DNA of 64,000 nt, taken from DATDAH01 sp963845425. Lineage in GTDB: Bacteria > Actinomycetota > Acidimicrobiia > Acidimicrobiales > DATDAH01. Within the stretch, counting starts at the first letter, position 1. Every line of letters starts with the position of its first letter. Location: NCBI GenBank assembly GCA_963845425.1, contig CAWJSC010000002.1, positions 186,001 to 250,000 on the forward strand, read 5' to 3'. Shown here in pieces: positions 26,443 through 35,309 of the stretch. Both the position numbers and the translations under genes were made by a program. The notes beneath the pieces were generated by a model, which did not search any database, was not told where the DNA came from, and saw nothing but the letters and a program-made list of their open reading frames with translations.

Positions 26443-27894
26443 TCAGTCGGCGGTGAGCTCGTCGCGGAGGGTGCGGCGGAGCAGCTTGCCGGTGTCCGTG
26501 TAGGGCAGCTCCGACCGGAACTCGATGTGGTCCGGCGTCTTGGAGCCCCGGAGGTGCTCGCGGCACCAGGCCCGGAGCTCGTCCTCCGTGGTGTCGTCGG
26601 CCTTGACCACGACGGCGGCGATGCGCTGGCCCCACTCCTCGTCGGGGAGGCCGATGACCGCGCACTCGGCCACCGCGGCGTGGCGGAGCAGGACGGTCTC
26701 GATCTCGGCCGGGGCCACGTTCTCCCCACCCCGGATGATCGTGTCGTCGGCCCGGCCCTCGAGGTAGAGGTAGCCCTCGTCGTCGATGTGGGCCAGGTCG
26801 CCGGTGGGGAACCAGCCCTCGTCGTCGAGCACCGAATCCATCCCGGCGTACTCACCCGAGACCTGCTCGCCCCGGACCCAGAGCAGGCCGTACCTGACCT
26901 CGGCTTCGACGCCGGGCAGGAGGCGACCGGCGGAGCCGAGCCGAGCCCGAACGGCGGGATCGTCGCTGGCCAAGGCGATCCGGTGGTCGTCGGGACCGAG
27001 CACGGCGATGGTCGAGGAGGTCTCGGTCAGGCCGTAGGCGTTGACGAAGTCGGTGTCGCCGAACGCGGCCAGGGCCCGCTCCAACACCGTCACCGGCATC
27101 GGGGCGCCGCCGTAGGCGAGGGAGCGCAGGGCGGGGAGGTGGGCCGAGCCATCGGCCAGGTGGTCGACCACCCGGGCCAGCATCGTGGGCACGACCAGCG
27201 CGTGGGTGACCGCCTCGGCCCGCGCCGTCGCCAGCCACTCGTCGGGGTCGAACTGCGGCAGGAGGACCACCCGGCGGGTGGCATAGACGTTCGACACCAC
27301 GTTGGACACGCCGGCGATGTGGTAGGGCGGGACGCTGACGAGGGCGGCGGCGGTCTCGTCGGACGACGCGAACTCGACGGAGCCGAGCACGTAGGAGCAG
27401 AGGTGCTCGTGGCGCAGGACGGCGGCCTTGGGCTCGGCCGTGGTGCCGCTGGTGAAGAGGAGCAGGGCGATCGCCATCGGGTCCATGGCCCACGGCTCGG
27501 CGGGCTCGGCCTGCTCGGCGGCGGCGATCCACTCGTCGTCGGGCACCACCGTCGCCCCCAAGTCGCGCAGGCGGTCGACGAAGGCCGGGTCGGCCACCAC
27601 CAGCGGACGGTCGAGTCGGTCGAGGAGAGGCGCCAGTTGCTCGTCGCTGAGGCGGAAGTTCAGCGGGGCCAACGGGATGCCGGCCCATGACGAGGCGAAC
27701 ACGGCCGTCGGGAAGACGTCGGTGGCCAGGCCGACGAACGCCAGCGTGCCCGCCTCCGCCTCCTGCAGCACCCGAGCCGCTCCGCCCGCCCGGTCGAACA
27801 GCGCCTGGTAGGTCAGGCCGTCGTCGGCGCGCCCGAAGGCGACCCGGTCCCCGGCGACCTGCGTCGCCATCTCCAGCAACATCATCAGGTTCAT
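26443..27894 (-). CDS. AMP-forming acyl-CoA synthetase (ANL superfamily), first copy
   Basis: The 483-residue enzyme activates a carboxylic acid to acyl-AMP and acyl-CoA. It shows the P-loop-like LLLFTSGTTAEPKAAVL (TSGTT at 148-152), NAYGLTETSS (A5 motif), GWFPTGDLAHIDDEGYLYLEGR (A7/A8 hinge), and the C-terminal catalytic Lys in DTGKLLRR. It is at the short end of the family. GGAGGG is 8 nt from the ATG. The 27 bases up to the ATG (stop-RBS-start junction) are duplicated 93 bp upstream around a long hairpin, so the gene was once directly joined to the preceding synthetase gene. Confidence 0.9.
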   Translation of the reverse strand: MNLMMLLEMATQVAGDRVAFGRADDGLTYQALFDRAGGAARVLQEAEAGTLAFVGLATDVFPTAVFASSWAGIPLAPLNFRLSDEQLAPLLDRLDRPLVVADPAFVDRLRDLGATVVPDDEWIAAAEQAEPAEPWAMDPMAIALLLFTSGTTAEPKAAVLRHEHLCSYVLGSVEFASSDETAAALVSVPPYHIAGVSNVVSNVYATRRVVLLPQFDPDEWLATARAEAVTHALVVPTMLARVVDHLADGSAHLPALRSLAYGGAPMPVTVLERALAAFGDTDFVNAYGLTETSSTIAVLGPDDHRIALASDDPAVRARLGSAGRLLPGVEAEVRYGLLWVRGEQVSGEYAGMDSVLDDEGWFPTGDLAHIDDEGYLYLEGRADDTIIRGGENVAPAEIETVLLRHAAVAECAVIGLPDEEWGQRIAAVVVKADDTTEDELRAWCREHLRGSKTPDHIEFRSELPYTDTGKLLRRTLRDELTAD

Positions 27895-28011
27895 GCGGGC
27901 CCTCCGGCCTCGTCCTCACCCCGCCTGATCGAAATTGCGCCGATTTGTAACGCCTGGCGTGACAAATCGGCGCAATTTCGGATGGATGCGGGCCCTCCGG
28001 CCTCGTCCTCA
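27893..28011 (-). repeat. 49-bp hairpin element flanked by an exact 26-bp direct repeat
   Basis: Arms of 19 bp (27930-27948 and 27962-27980; CGAAATTGCGCCGATTTGT and complement) are perfect; the 13-nt spacer contains an inner ACGCC/GGCGT stem. A 26-bp sequence occurs at 27893-27918 and again at 27986-28011. Each copy runs from a TGA through a GGAGGG site to CAT. The outer copy supplies the stop of the upstream synthetase, the inner copy the RBS and start of the downstream one. This looks like an insertion with target duplication into an operon junction. Confidence 0.7.
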
Positions 28012-29583
28012 GCCATACGCGATCTCCTTGGCCCACGTGTAGTCGGCCTTCCCCACCGCGGTGCGCTGCACCGCAGCCACCACCGTCACCTGCCGAGGGA
28101 CCTTGTATCCCGCGATGTGCCCGCGGGCGTGCGCCTGCAGATCCTCCAACGAGGGCTCGGCCGCGCCGTCCCGGAGCTGGACGACGGCGGCCACGCGCTG
28201 GCCGTAGGCCTCGTCCGGCACCCCGACCACAATGGCGTCGAACACGGCGGGATGGGCCTTCAGCGTGGTCTCGACCTCCTCGGGGAAGATCTTCTCTCCG
28301 CCCGAGTTGATGACCACCGTCCCCCGGCCGAGGACCACGATCGAACCGTCCTCCTCCACCCGGGCCCGGTCCCCCGGCACCGACCACCGCACCCCGTCGA
28401 CGACGGGGAAGGTGCGGGCCGTCTTCTCGGGGTCCCCCCAGTAGCCCAAGGGGATGGCCCCGGTGCGGGCCAGCAGGCCGGTACCGCCGGGGCCGACGGG
28501 ACGGAAGTCCTCGTCCAGCACCGCGGTGTCGGCGTCGGCGACCAGGCGGGGGGCCTCCTCGCCCTTGTCGTGGGCCACCCGGCCCTGGGGCCCGGTCTCG
28601 GAGGCGCCGAAGCGGTTGACCACCCGGGCCTGGGGCAGCAGCTCACGCAGGTCGGCCTGGACCGACGGCGAGAGCACCGCCCCCGATGACGAGATCATCT
28701 GCAGCTCGCCCAGGTCGTAGCGGTCGCCGTTGCGCTTCAGCTCGTCGGCCAGCCGTAGCGCGAGGACGTCGCCCACCAGCTGGATGAGTTGGATCCGTTC
28801 CTCCGCCACGTAGGTGAGCGACCGGGCGGCGTCGAAGTGCCGGTCGCCGTCCAGGAAGAGCGTGCCCCCGGTGTAGAGCGTCGTCAGGGCCGTCCACTGG
28901 GCCAGGCCGTGCATGAGCGGGGCGAGGGGGATGCGACGGTCCACGCCGGTCCCCTTGCGGGCCCAGGCGCCGATGTCGGCCGGGTCGTCGAGGCGGGGGA
29001 TGCCGCGCCGGGGGACGCCCGCTCCACCGACGACGCCGAAGAAGAGGTCCTCGTGGCGCCACATGACCCCCTTGGGCATCCCCGTGGTTCCGCCGGTGTA
29101 GAGGAGGTAGATGTCGTCGTTGCTCCGGTCGAGCACCTCGATGCGCTCGGGAGAGGCGCCCGCCAGGGCGGCCTCGTACTCGTCGCCCCGGACCAGGACG
29201 TGGGGTGGGGGCCCGGCCTCGTGGACCCGATCCGCCAGGTCGGCCTCGGTGATGACGACCACCGGCGACGCGTCCTCGAAGTGGTAGCGCAGCTCGTCAG
29301 CCACGTACCGGTGGTTGAGGTTGATGGGGATGGCCCGCAACTTGTAGGCGGCGAGCATGGCCTCGAGGTACTCGGTGCCGTTGTGGACGTGGCAACCGAT
29401 GGTCGAGCCGACGCCGACGCCGCAGTCCCGGAGGTGGTGGGCCAGGCGATTGGCCCGAGCCTCCAGTTCGGCATGGGTGAGGCGCCGCTCCCCGTGCTCC
29501 TCGCTGCGGACGACGACCGCCTCCCGCTCGTCGCCGAGCTCGTCGACCACGCCCTCCCACAGATCGGCCAGCTGGTGGGTCAC
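28009..29583 (-). CDS. AMP-forming acyl-CoA synthetase (FadD-like), second copy
   Basis: The 524-residue ANL enzyme has YTGGTTGMPKG at 162-172 (adenylate-binding A3), RFGASETGPQG (A5), VRWSVPGDRARVEEDGSIVVLGR (A7/A8), and a shortened C-terminus VGKADYTWAK containing the catalytic Lys. Domains such as VMWRHEDLFFG and the DFRPVGPGGTG loop are typical of actinobacterial FadD3/FadD19-like synthetases for steroid side chains or cyclic acids. GTG 29583 is preceded by AAGGAAGC and by TATGAA. The stop codon is part of the 26-bp duplicated block. It is 7 bp from the CoA transferase gene and likely in its operon. Confidence 0.9.
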   Translation of the reverse strand: MTHQLADLWEGVVDELGDEREAVVVRSEEHGERRLTHAELEARANRLAHHLRDCGVGVGSTIGCHVHNGTEYLEAMLAAYKLRAIPINLNHRYVADELRYHFEDASPVVVITEADLADRVHEAGPPPHVLVRGDEYEAALAGASPERIEVLDRSNDDIYLLYTGGTTGMPKGVMWRHEDLFFGVVGGAGVPRRGIPRLDDPADIGAWARKGTGVDRRIPLAPLMHGLAQWTALTTLYTGGTLFLDGDRHFDAARSLTYVAEERIQLIQLVGDVLALRLADELKRNGDRYDLGELQMISSSGAVLSPSVQADLRELLPQARVVNRFGASETGPQGRVAHDKGEEAPRLVADADTAVLDEDFRPVGPGGTGLLARTGAIPLGYWGDPEKTARTFPVVDGVRWSVPGDRARVEEDGSIVVLGRGTVVINSGGEKIFPEEVETTLKAHPAVFDAIVVGVPDEAYGQRVAAVVQLRDGAAEPSLEDLQAHARGHIAGYKVPRQVTVVAAVQRTAVGKADYTWAKEIAYG

Positions 29584-29590
29584 GCTTCCT

Positions 29591-31918
29591 TCATAGCCCG
29601 GTCGGGGCGGTGCCGATTATTCCGGCGGCGGTCAAGCGGTCGAGCTCGTCGGCGCTCAGGCCCAGCTCACCGCCCAGGACCTCGTGGTCGTGCTCGCCCA
29701 TGGTCGGGGCGGGCCGGGTGAGCCACCGCTCGACCGATGCGTAGCGGAAGGGCAGGCCGACGAAGTCCCGGGGGCCGCACACCGGGTGGTCGAGCTCCTC
29801 GAAGAAGCCCCGGGCGGCCAACTGCGGGTGGGTGGCGCTGGTGCGGGGGTCACGGGCCGCACCCGCCGGGACCCCCGCGGTGACCAGCGCGTCGACCGTC
29901 GGCCCCAGCTCCCGGTCGGCGGCCCACGCCGCCAGCTCGGCGTCGATGACGTCGTGGGCGGCCCACCGCCCGGCGTGGGTGGCCAGGTCGGGCGCCTCGG
30001 CCCACGCCGGGCGCCCGAGGACGTCCACCAGCTCGACCCACTGGGCGTCGGTGGCCACCGAGACGGCGAGCCACTGCTCCTCCCCCACACAGGGATAGAG
30101 ACCCTGGGGGGCGAAGCCTGGCGCCCGGTTGCCCAGGCGCTGGAGCTCGACCCCGTTGGCCGTCCACTCGATCACCTGCTCGGCGGCCACGTTGAGCGCG
30201 GCCTCGACCATGGTCGACTCGATGAAGGCACCGTGGCCGGTGCGCTCACGCTCCCGCAGGGCGGTGAGCACGGCGAAGGCGGCGTGGGCCCCGGCCAGGG
30301 GGTCACACGGGCCCCGGGGGATGCGGGGCTGGTCGTCGACGTGACCGGTGATCCAGGCCATGCCCGTGACCTGCTCCATGGTCTGGGCGAAGCCGACCCG
30401 GTCCCGCCACGGGCCGTCCAGGCCGAAGGCGGGCATGCGCACGAGCACCAGGCCGGGGTTGAGGTCGTGCAGCCGGTCCGGCGTCAGCCCGAAGCGCTCG
30501 GCCACTCGGGGGCTGAAGTTCTCCAGCAGGACGTCGGCATCGGCCAGGAGGCGGTCGAGCAACAGCCGGCCGTCCGTGGTGGTCAGGTCGAGGGTGATGC
30601 CCCGCTTGCCCGTGTTGGCCGACAGGGCGATGGCCGACCGCTCCCACCACCGGGGCTGGTCGGCGAACAGCCCGCCCGCCATGCGCATGCCGTCGGGCTG
30701 CCGGGTGGCCTCGAGGTGCAACACGTCGGCCCCCAACAGGGCCAGGAGCCGCCCCGCCTCCGGTCCTGCCCACCACGCCGTCGCGTCGATGACCCGCACC
30801 CCCGCCAGCGGCAGCCCCCGGTCTGGGTGCGCTCCGCCACGGTGGGCCGCGGGTGGGAGCCCCCAGAACGGGTGGGTGGTGGAGCCGAGGTCCGGGGCGG
30901 GTCGGGTGGTGTCGGCCCGCACGCCGTCGAGGGCATAGGGGCTGCGGGGCTGGCGGAAGGTGCCGGTGGCGTCCTCGACGAAGACCCCGCGTTCGACGAA
31001 GTGGTCGATCTCGGGCACACCCCGCCCGCTCATGACCGGCGCCACCGGGATGCGCATCGCCGCCGCCCGCTCCACGATGTCGGCGGTGGTGTGGCGGCTG
31101 GTCCAGGGGTGGACGATGGCGTTCCACTCCTCCATCCGGGCGATGCGCTGGGCGATGCTGATCCAGTCGGGGTCGTCCAGCAGGTCCGGACGCTCGATGA
31201 GGACCAGGAAGTCGTCGAACTGCTGGCGGGTGTTCGTGTTGAAGCCGACGTAGCCGTCGAGGGTGGGCTCGATGGACGGGACCTCGAGCGTCCGGGCCGG
31301 ACCGGTGGGCTCGACGCCTATCAGGCTCCACATCAGGTCCAGGAAGAGGCTCCCGGCCAGCGTCATCGTCTCCAACTCGGAGACGTCGACGTGCACGCCC
31401 GGCGGGGCGGCGAGGGCGGCGACCGCGGCGTAGGCCCCGGTCACCCATTCGGCCAGGCGCCCACCGGCCGCCACGGGGGGCTGGTCACGACGGCCCCGGA
31501 AGGCGATCGAGCCGGACTCGGCCTGCACGATGAAGTCGGTGGCGGGCCGACCGGCCCAGGGGCCGGTACGCCCGTAGGGGGTGATGGAGCAGACCGTCGT
31601 GCCCCCATCGCGGAGCCCGATGCGGTCGATCGAGCGGTGGCCCCCTTCGACCACTAGTCGGGTCTCCGCGAGCAGCGCGTCGAGATCGGCGTCGTCGGCC
31701 ACCACCGACGCCTTGCCCGCCGACAGGAACCGGAACAGCGGACCGGCGTCACCGGTGGGCGAGCCCGATGCCGACCACCGCCGCAGCCGGTGGCCCTCCG
31801 GAGGCTCGACCAGGACGACCTCGGCCCCGGCGTCGGCGAGGAGCTTGGTGGCGTAGGCCCCGGCGATCCCCGCGGTGAGGTCGACGACCCGGTGCCCCTC
31901 CAGCCATCCTCCGCTCAC
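29591..31918 (-). CDS. Double-domain class III CoA transferase (CaiB/BaiF-CaiB/BaiF fusion)
   Basis: The 775-residue protein is two family III CoA-transferase units in tandem (about 1-370 and 390-775). Each starts with the usual strand: GHRVVDLTAGIAGAYATKLLADAGAEVV and AGVRVIDATAWWAGPEAGRLLALLGADVL. The second unit has CDPLAGAHAAF, the Asp expected to form the aspartyl-CoA thioester; the first has LAEWVTGAYAA in the equivalent place, Glu instead of Asp, so it may be inactive or structural. Single-unit enzymes are dimers of interlocked rings, so a fusion may mimic the dimer. The GTG overlaps the upstream amidohydrolase stop (GTGA). Confidence 0.87.
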   Translation of the reverse strand: MSGGWLEGHRVVDLTAGIAGAYATKLLADAGAEVVLVEPPEGHRLRRWSASGSPTGDAGPLFRFLSAGKASVVADDADLDALLAETRLVVEGGHRSIDRIGLRDGGTTVCSITPYGRTGPWAGRPATDFIVQAESGSIAFRGRRDQPPVAAGGRLAEWVTGAYAAVAALAAPPGVHVDVSELETMTLAGSLFLDLMWSLIGVEPTGPARTLEVPSIEPTLDGYVGFNTNTRQQFDDFLVLIERPDLLDDPDWISIAQRIARMEEWNAIVHPWTSRHTTADIVERAAAMRIPVAPVMSGRGVPEIDHFVERGVFVEDATGTFRQPRSPYALDGVRADTTRPAPDLGSTTHPFWGLPPAAHRGGAHPDRGLPLAGVRVIDATAWWAGPEAGRLLALLGADVLHLEATRQPDGMRMAGGLFADQPRWWERSAIALSANTGKRGITLDLTTTDGRLLLDRLLADADVLLENFSPRVAERFGLTPDRLHDLNPGLVLVRMPAFGLDGPWRDRVGFAQTMEQVTGMAWITGHVDDQPRIPRGPCDPLAGAHAAFAVLTALRERERTGHGAFIESTMVEAALNVAAEQVIEWTANGVELQRLGNRAPGFAPQGLYPCVGEEQWLAVSVATDAQWVELVDVLGRPAWAEAPDLATHAGRWAAHDVIDAELAAWAADRELGPTVDALVTAGVPAGAARDPRTSATHPQLAARGFFEELDHPVCGPRDFVGLPFRYASVERWLTRPAPTMGEHDHEVLGGELGLSADELDRLTAAGIIGTAPTGL

Positions 31919-33078
31919 GAGAGCCCGTAGAGGGCGGCGGCGTTGTCGTGGAGGACCTTGGCCAGCACGTCGTCGGCGAGCGCGCCGAGGGACTCGGTGA
32001 CGTACTCGCGGGGCCGCTGGGCCGGCGTGCGGGGCCCGGGGTGCTGGCAGGTCGGGTGGGGGAAGTCTGTCTCGTAGAGGATGTTGTCCGGGTAGCGCTC
32101 GATGGCCCCGAGGGCGGCGGAGCGTTCGAACCAGAAGCAGGCGTACACCTGCCGGCGGAAGTACTCCGACGGCAGCAGGTCGTACTCGGGGTGCTCCTCG
32201 CCGATGCCGCCGTTGCGCCACTGCCAGTCGAAGGCCTCCAGGACCCCCGGCAGCCAGCCCACCCCGGATTCCACCGAGACGAAGCGGACCTCGGGGAAGC
32301 GGTGGCACACGCCCCCGAAGAACAGGTCCCCCAGACAGCGCATGTTGTCGAGGATCATCATGGCCGACTCCTTGCCGAGGTTGGCCTGCAGGCCGATGCC
32401 CCCGACGTCGTCCATCAGGTTGCCCAGGCCCCCACCGCCGATGTGGAAGCTGACCGACAGGCCGGTGTCGCGGGCCGCGGCCCAGATGGGGTCCCAGTGC
32501 GCGGAGCCCAGCGGGGGCTCGTCGTAGTTCTGGGGCTGGCTGCACATGTTCACGGCCCGGTGGCCCATGGCCGCCGCCCGCTCGACCTCCGCCACCGCGA
32601 ACTCGAGATCCCAGAACGGGGTGGCGATGACCGGGAGGAGGCGCTCGGGGTCCGCCGAGCACCAGTCGGTGAGGAAGTCGTTGTAGGCCCGGACGCTGGC
32701 GGCCACGACGTCGCGGTCACCGAGGCGGAGGAAGAAGCCGTTCCCGAAGCCCCCGACGTTGGGGTAGAGGACCTGGGCCCGGATCCCCTCCTCGTCGAGG
32801 AACGCCAACCGGGCGTCGGCGTCGTACGCCGCCGGCGGGATCTCGCTGAAGTCCCGGGGCATGTCGGGGATGACCCCGTCGAAGCCGGCCATCGAATAGG
32901 CGCCGGGGGCGCCGATGAACTGGTCGCCCGCCACCCACATCTCCCGGTCGCCCTGGCGGACGATCCGCGGCACCTGGTCCTGCATGGCCGCGGGCACCCG
33001 CGAGGTCCAGAGGTCGGGTGGCTCGGTCAGGTGGGTGTCGACGTCGATGACGGCGAAGCGGTCGAACAGGTCGGTCAT
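31915..33078 (-). CDS. Amidohydrolase-2 (ACMSD-like) family protein
   Basis: This 387-residue TIM-barrel metalloenzyme has IDVDTHLTEPPDLW at the N-terminus (the D-x-H variant of the HxH motif), SFHIGGGGLG with a metal His in the middle, GVCHRFPEVRFVSVESGVGW, and YETDFPHPTC near the C-terminus carrying the catalytic Asp. This is the ACMSD/4-oxalomesaconate-hydratase superfamily (decarboxylases and hydrolases), abundant in aromatic- and steroid-degrading actinobacteria. It overlaps the CoA transferase by 4 bp, so translation is coupled. GAGGGGGATC precedes the ATG. Confidence 0.87.
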   Translation of the reverse strand: MTDLFDRFAVIDVDTHLTEPPDLWTSRVPAAMQDQVPRIVRQGDREMWVAGDQFIGAPGAYSMAGFDGVIPDMPRDFSEIPPAAYDADARLAFLDEEGIRAQVLYPNVGGFGNGFFLRLGDRDVVAASVRAYNDFLTDWCSADPERLLPVIATPFWDLEFAVAEVERAAAMGHRAVNMCSQPQNYDEPPLGSAHWDPIWAAARDTGLSVSFHIGGGGLGNLMDDVGGIGLQANLGKESAMMILDNMRCLGDLFFGGVCHRFPEVRFVSVESGVGWLPGVLEAFDWQWRNGGIGEEHPEYDLLPSEYFRRQVYACFWFERSAALGAIERYPDNILYETDFPHPTCQHPGPRTPAQRPREYVTESLGALADDVLAKVLHDNAAALYGLS

Positions 33079-33115
33079 GGCGGATCCCCCTCGACCGCGA
33101 CGCTAGTGATCCGCC
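33079..33115 (-). promoter_or_regulatory. Promoter of the amidohydrolase row with flanking inverted repeat
   Basis: TAGCGT (33105-33100) is a plausible -10. GGCGGATC (33079-33086) and its complement GATCCGCC (33108-33115) bracket the start region; the inner arm overlaps the Shine-Dalgarno. Operator or RNA hairpin are both possible. Confidence 0.35.
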
Positions 33116-33199
33116 GAGGCAGCCGGTTCCGCACCGTCGATGGGCCCCGACCCGGACCCTCGTCGCCCCGGAACGGCGCGGGGTGGTAGTCATCACCCG

Positions 33200-33904
33200 A
33201 TGGCAGCGTTGGTCGGCATCACCACCTATCCGCCGAACGGGGCGGACCGGTACGAGCTGCCGGAGGAGTACGTGGAAGCCGTGCGCCGGGCGGGGGCCGT
33301 CCCGGTCCTGATCGCCCCCGGCGAGCCCCGACTGGACGACCTGCTCGACCGACTCGACGCGGTGGTGCTGGCCGGCGGGGGCGACATCGACCCGGCCCGC
33401 TGGGGCGGCGACCGCCATCCCGCCGTCGAGTTCGTGGACCGGGACCGGGACGACCTGGAGCTGGCCCTGGCCCAGCGGGTCCTCGACGACGGTGTGCCCA
33501 CGCTCGCCATCTGCCGGGGCCTCCAGGTGGTCAACACCGCTCTCGGCGGGACGCTGCACCCCCACCTGCCCGACGCCGTGACCACCGACGAGCCCCATCG
33601 CCGCGAGCCCAAGTGGTCCCACACCCATCGGGTGTCGGTGGATCCCGGCTCGCTCGTCGCCCGCACGATGGGCACCGACATCGTCGAGCCCGCCTGCTGG
33701 CACCACCAGGCCATCGACCGGCCGGGCACCGGCCTCACCGTCACCGCCCGCTCGCCCGACGGTGTCATCGAGGCCGTCGAGCTGGCTGGTCACCCCTGGC
33801 TGGTGGCGGTGCAGTGGCACCCGGAGATGACCGCGGCCGATGATGCGGCCCAGCAACGGCTCTTCGACGGCCTCGTCGAGGCCATCACCGCGAACAAGGA
33901 CTGA
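33200..33904 (+). CDS. Class I glutamine amidotransferase-like hydrolase (peptidase C26, PuuD-like)
   Basis: This 234-residue protein has the gamma-glutamyl-GABA hydrolase fold. It shows the glycine-rich oxyanion strand VVLAGGGDIDP (about 55-65), nucleophile Cys105 in AICRGLQVVN, and the His207-x-Glu209 pair in QWHPEM. PuuD-type enzymes release glutamate from gamma-glutamyl-GABA in putrescine breakdown; related actinobacterial enzymes act on other gamma-glutamyl amides. The ATG is 7 nt after TAGTCA, suggesting a leaderless transcript. It leads a plus-strand row with an SDR 4 bp downstream. Confidence 0.87.
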   Translation: MAALVGITTYPPNGADRYELPEEYVEAVRRAGAVPVLIAPGEPRLDDLLDRLDAVVLAGGGDIDPARWGGDRHPAVEFVDRDRDDLELALAQRVLDDGVPTLAICRGLQVVNTALGGTLHPHLPDAVTTDEPHRREPKWSHTHRVSVDPGSLVARTMGTDIVEPACWHHQAIDRPGTGLTVTARSPDGVIEAVELAGHPWLVAVQWHPEMTAADDAAQQRLFDGLVEAITANKD

Positions 33905-33908
33905 CCAC

Positions 33909-34682
33909 ATGCGACTGGACGGGAAGGTGGCCCTCATCACCGGGGCGGCGTCGGGGATCGGCTTGGCAACGGCCCGGCGTTTCGCCGCCGAGGGGGCCGC
34001 AGTGGTCTGCGCCGACCTGGACGGCGAGGGGGCGGAGCGCACGGCGAGCAAGCTCACCGAGGCGGGGGGCCGGGCCACCGGCCTGGCCGCCGACGTGTCC
34101 TCCGCGGCGGACGCCGAGCGCATGGTGGCCGTCGCCGAGGAGAGCTTCGGGGCCCTGCACGTCGCCTTCAACAACGCCGGGATCATGCTGAGCGCCGACG
34201 GCGACGCCGAGTCCACCGACGAGGGCGTCTGGGACACGACCATGGCCGTGAACCTGAAGGGTGTGTTCCTGGGCTGCAAGCACCAGATCCCGGCCATGCG
34301 CCGGGCAGGGGGCGGCTCGATCATCAACACCGCCTCCTTCGTCGCCCTGATGGGGGCGGCCACGGCCCAGATCGCCTACACCGCCTCCAAGGGCGGGGTA
34401 CTGGCCATGACCCGGGAACTCGCCGTCATCCACGCCCGGGAGGGCATCCGGGTCAACGCCCTGTGCCCGGGCCCGCTGCGCACCGAGCTGCTGATGAAGT
34501 TCCTCGACACCGAGGAGAAGAAGCAACGCCGCCTGGTCCACATCCCGATGGGCCGCTTCGGTGAGGCCGAGGAGATGGCCGACGCCGCTCTCTTCCTGGC
34601 CTCCGACGAGTCCTCCTTCACCACCGGCACCGAGTTCGTCGTCGACGGCGGCATCACCGCCGCCTATGTCACCCCCGAATGA
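33909..34682 (+). CDS. Short-chain dehydrogenase/reductase (SDR)
   Basis: The 257-residue classical SDR has TGAASGIG at 11-18, CADLDG after beta-2 (acidic residue, favouring NAD), NNAGIM, a serine in NTASFVALMG, YTASK as the catalytic Tyr-x3-Lys, and a C-terminal FVVDGGITAAYVTP. It lies 4 bp after the C26 hydrolase gene and overlaps the DNA glycosylase by 4 bp (ATGA). Its closest general type is the cyclopentanol / 3-alpha-hydroxysteroid dehydrogenase-like SDRs of actinobacteria. The substrate is unknown. Confidence 0.9.
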   Translation: MRLDGKVALITGAASGIGLATARRFAAEGAAVVCADLDGEGAERTASKLTEAGGRATGLAADVSSAADAERMVAVAEESFGALHVAFNNAGIMLSADGDAESTDEGVWDTTMAVNLKGVFLGCKHQIPAMRRAGGGSIINTASFVALMGAATAQIAYTASKGGVLAMTRELAVIHAREGIRVNALCPGPLRTELLMKFLDTEEKKQRRLVHIPMGRFGEAEEMADAALFLASDESSFTTGTEFVVDGGITAAYVTPE

Positions 34683-35278
34683 CACCGACGACTCCGATGA
34701 AAGCAGTGGCCGGGCCCGACGGGAGGATGCGATGTCCCTGGCCCGGGACCCTGCCGGACTACGTCGCCTATCACGACGACGAGTGGGGACAGCCGGTCCA
34801 CGACGACCGGCGGTTGTTCGAGAAGCTGTGCCTGGAGGGGTTCCAGTCCGGGTTGTCCTGGCTGACCATCCTGCGCAAGCGGGACAACTTCCGGTCCGCC
34901 TTCGCCGACTTCGAACCCGGCGTGGTGGCGGCTTACGACGAGCCCGAGATCGGGGTGCTCCTGCAGGACGCCGGGATCATCCGCCACCGGGGGAAGATCG
35001 AGGCCACGGTCAACAACGCCGCCCGGGCCCTCGAACTGATCGAGGAGTGCGGCTCCCTCGACGTCTACCTCTGGTCCTGGCAGCCGGCCGGGCGGGAGCC
35101 GGACGTGAAGGACCCGACCGCGGACCTCCCCGCCCGGACCGCCACCTCGACCGCGCTGAGCAAGGACCTGAAGAAGCGGGGATGGAAGTTCGTCGGCCCC
35201 ACCACGGTCTACGCCTTCATGCAGGCCATGGGCCTCGTCGACGACCACGTCGACGGGTGCGAATGGCGTCGAGCCTGA
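34679..35278 (+). CDS. tag: DNA-3-methyladenine glycosylase I
   Basis: The 199-residue base-excision repair enzyme removes 3-methyladenine from DNA. MRCPWPG near the N-terminus holds a Cys of the zinc snap. YHDDEWGQPVHDDRRLFEKLCLEGFQSGLSWLTILRKR is the hallmark Tag sequence (given here only as its conserved order: Tyr-His-Asp-x-Glu-Trp-Gly, then Glu-x-Gln-x-Gly-Leu-x-Trp). VGPTTVYAFMQAMGLVDDH supplies the late zinc-side residues. The start overlaps the SDR stop as ATGA, implying translational coupling with metabolic genes, although a functional link is not evident. Confidence 0.93.
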   Translation: MTPTTPMKAVAGPDGRMRCPWPGTLPDYVAYHDDEWGQPVHDDRRLFEKLCLEGFQSGLSWLTILRKRDNFRSAFADFEPGVVAAYDEPEIGVLLQDAGIIRHRGKIEATVNNAARALELIEECGSLDVYLWSWQPAGREPDVKDPTADLPARTATSTALSKDLKKRGWKFVGPTTVYAFMQAMGLVDDHVDGCEWRRA

Positions 35279-35309
35279 GCCCCTCGCCGAAACGCGCCAC
35301 AATCCCCCC

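Noticed and set aside
29591..32662. A single 1023-residue CoA transferase starting at 32662
   Set aside because: The first 248 residues are the antisense-frame reading over the amidohydrolase gene with no domain; GTG 31918 overlaps that gene's stop and starts directly at the CoA-transferase strand.
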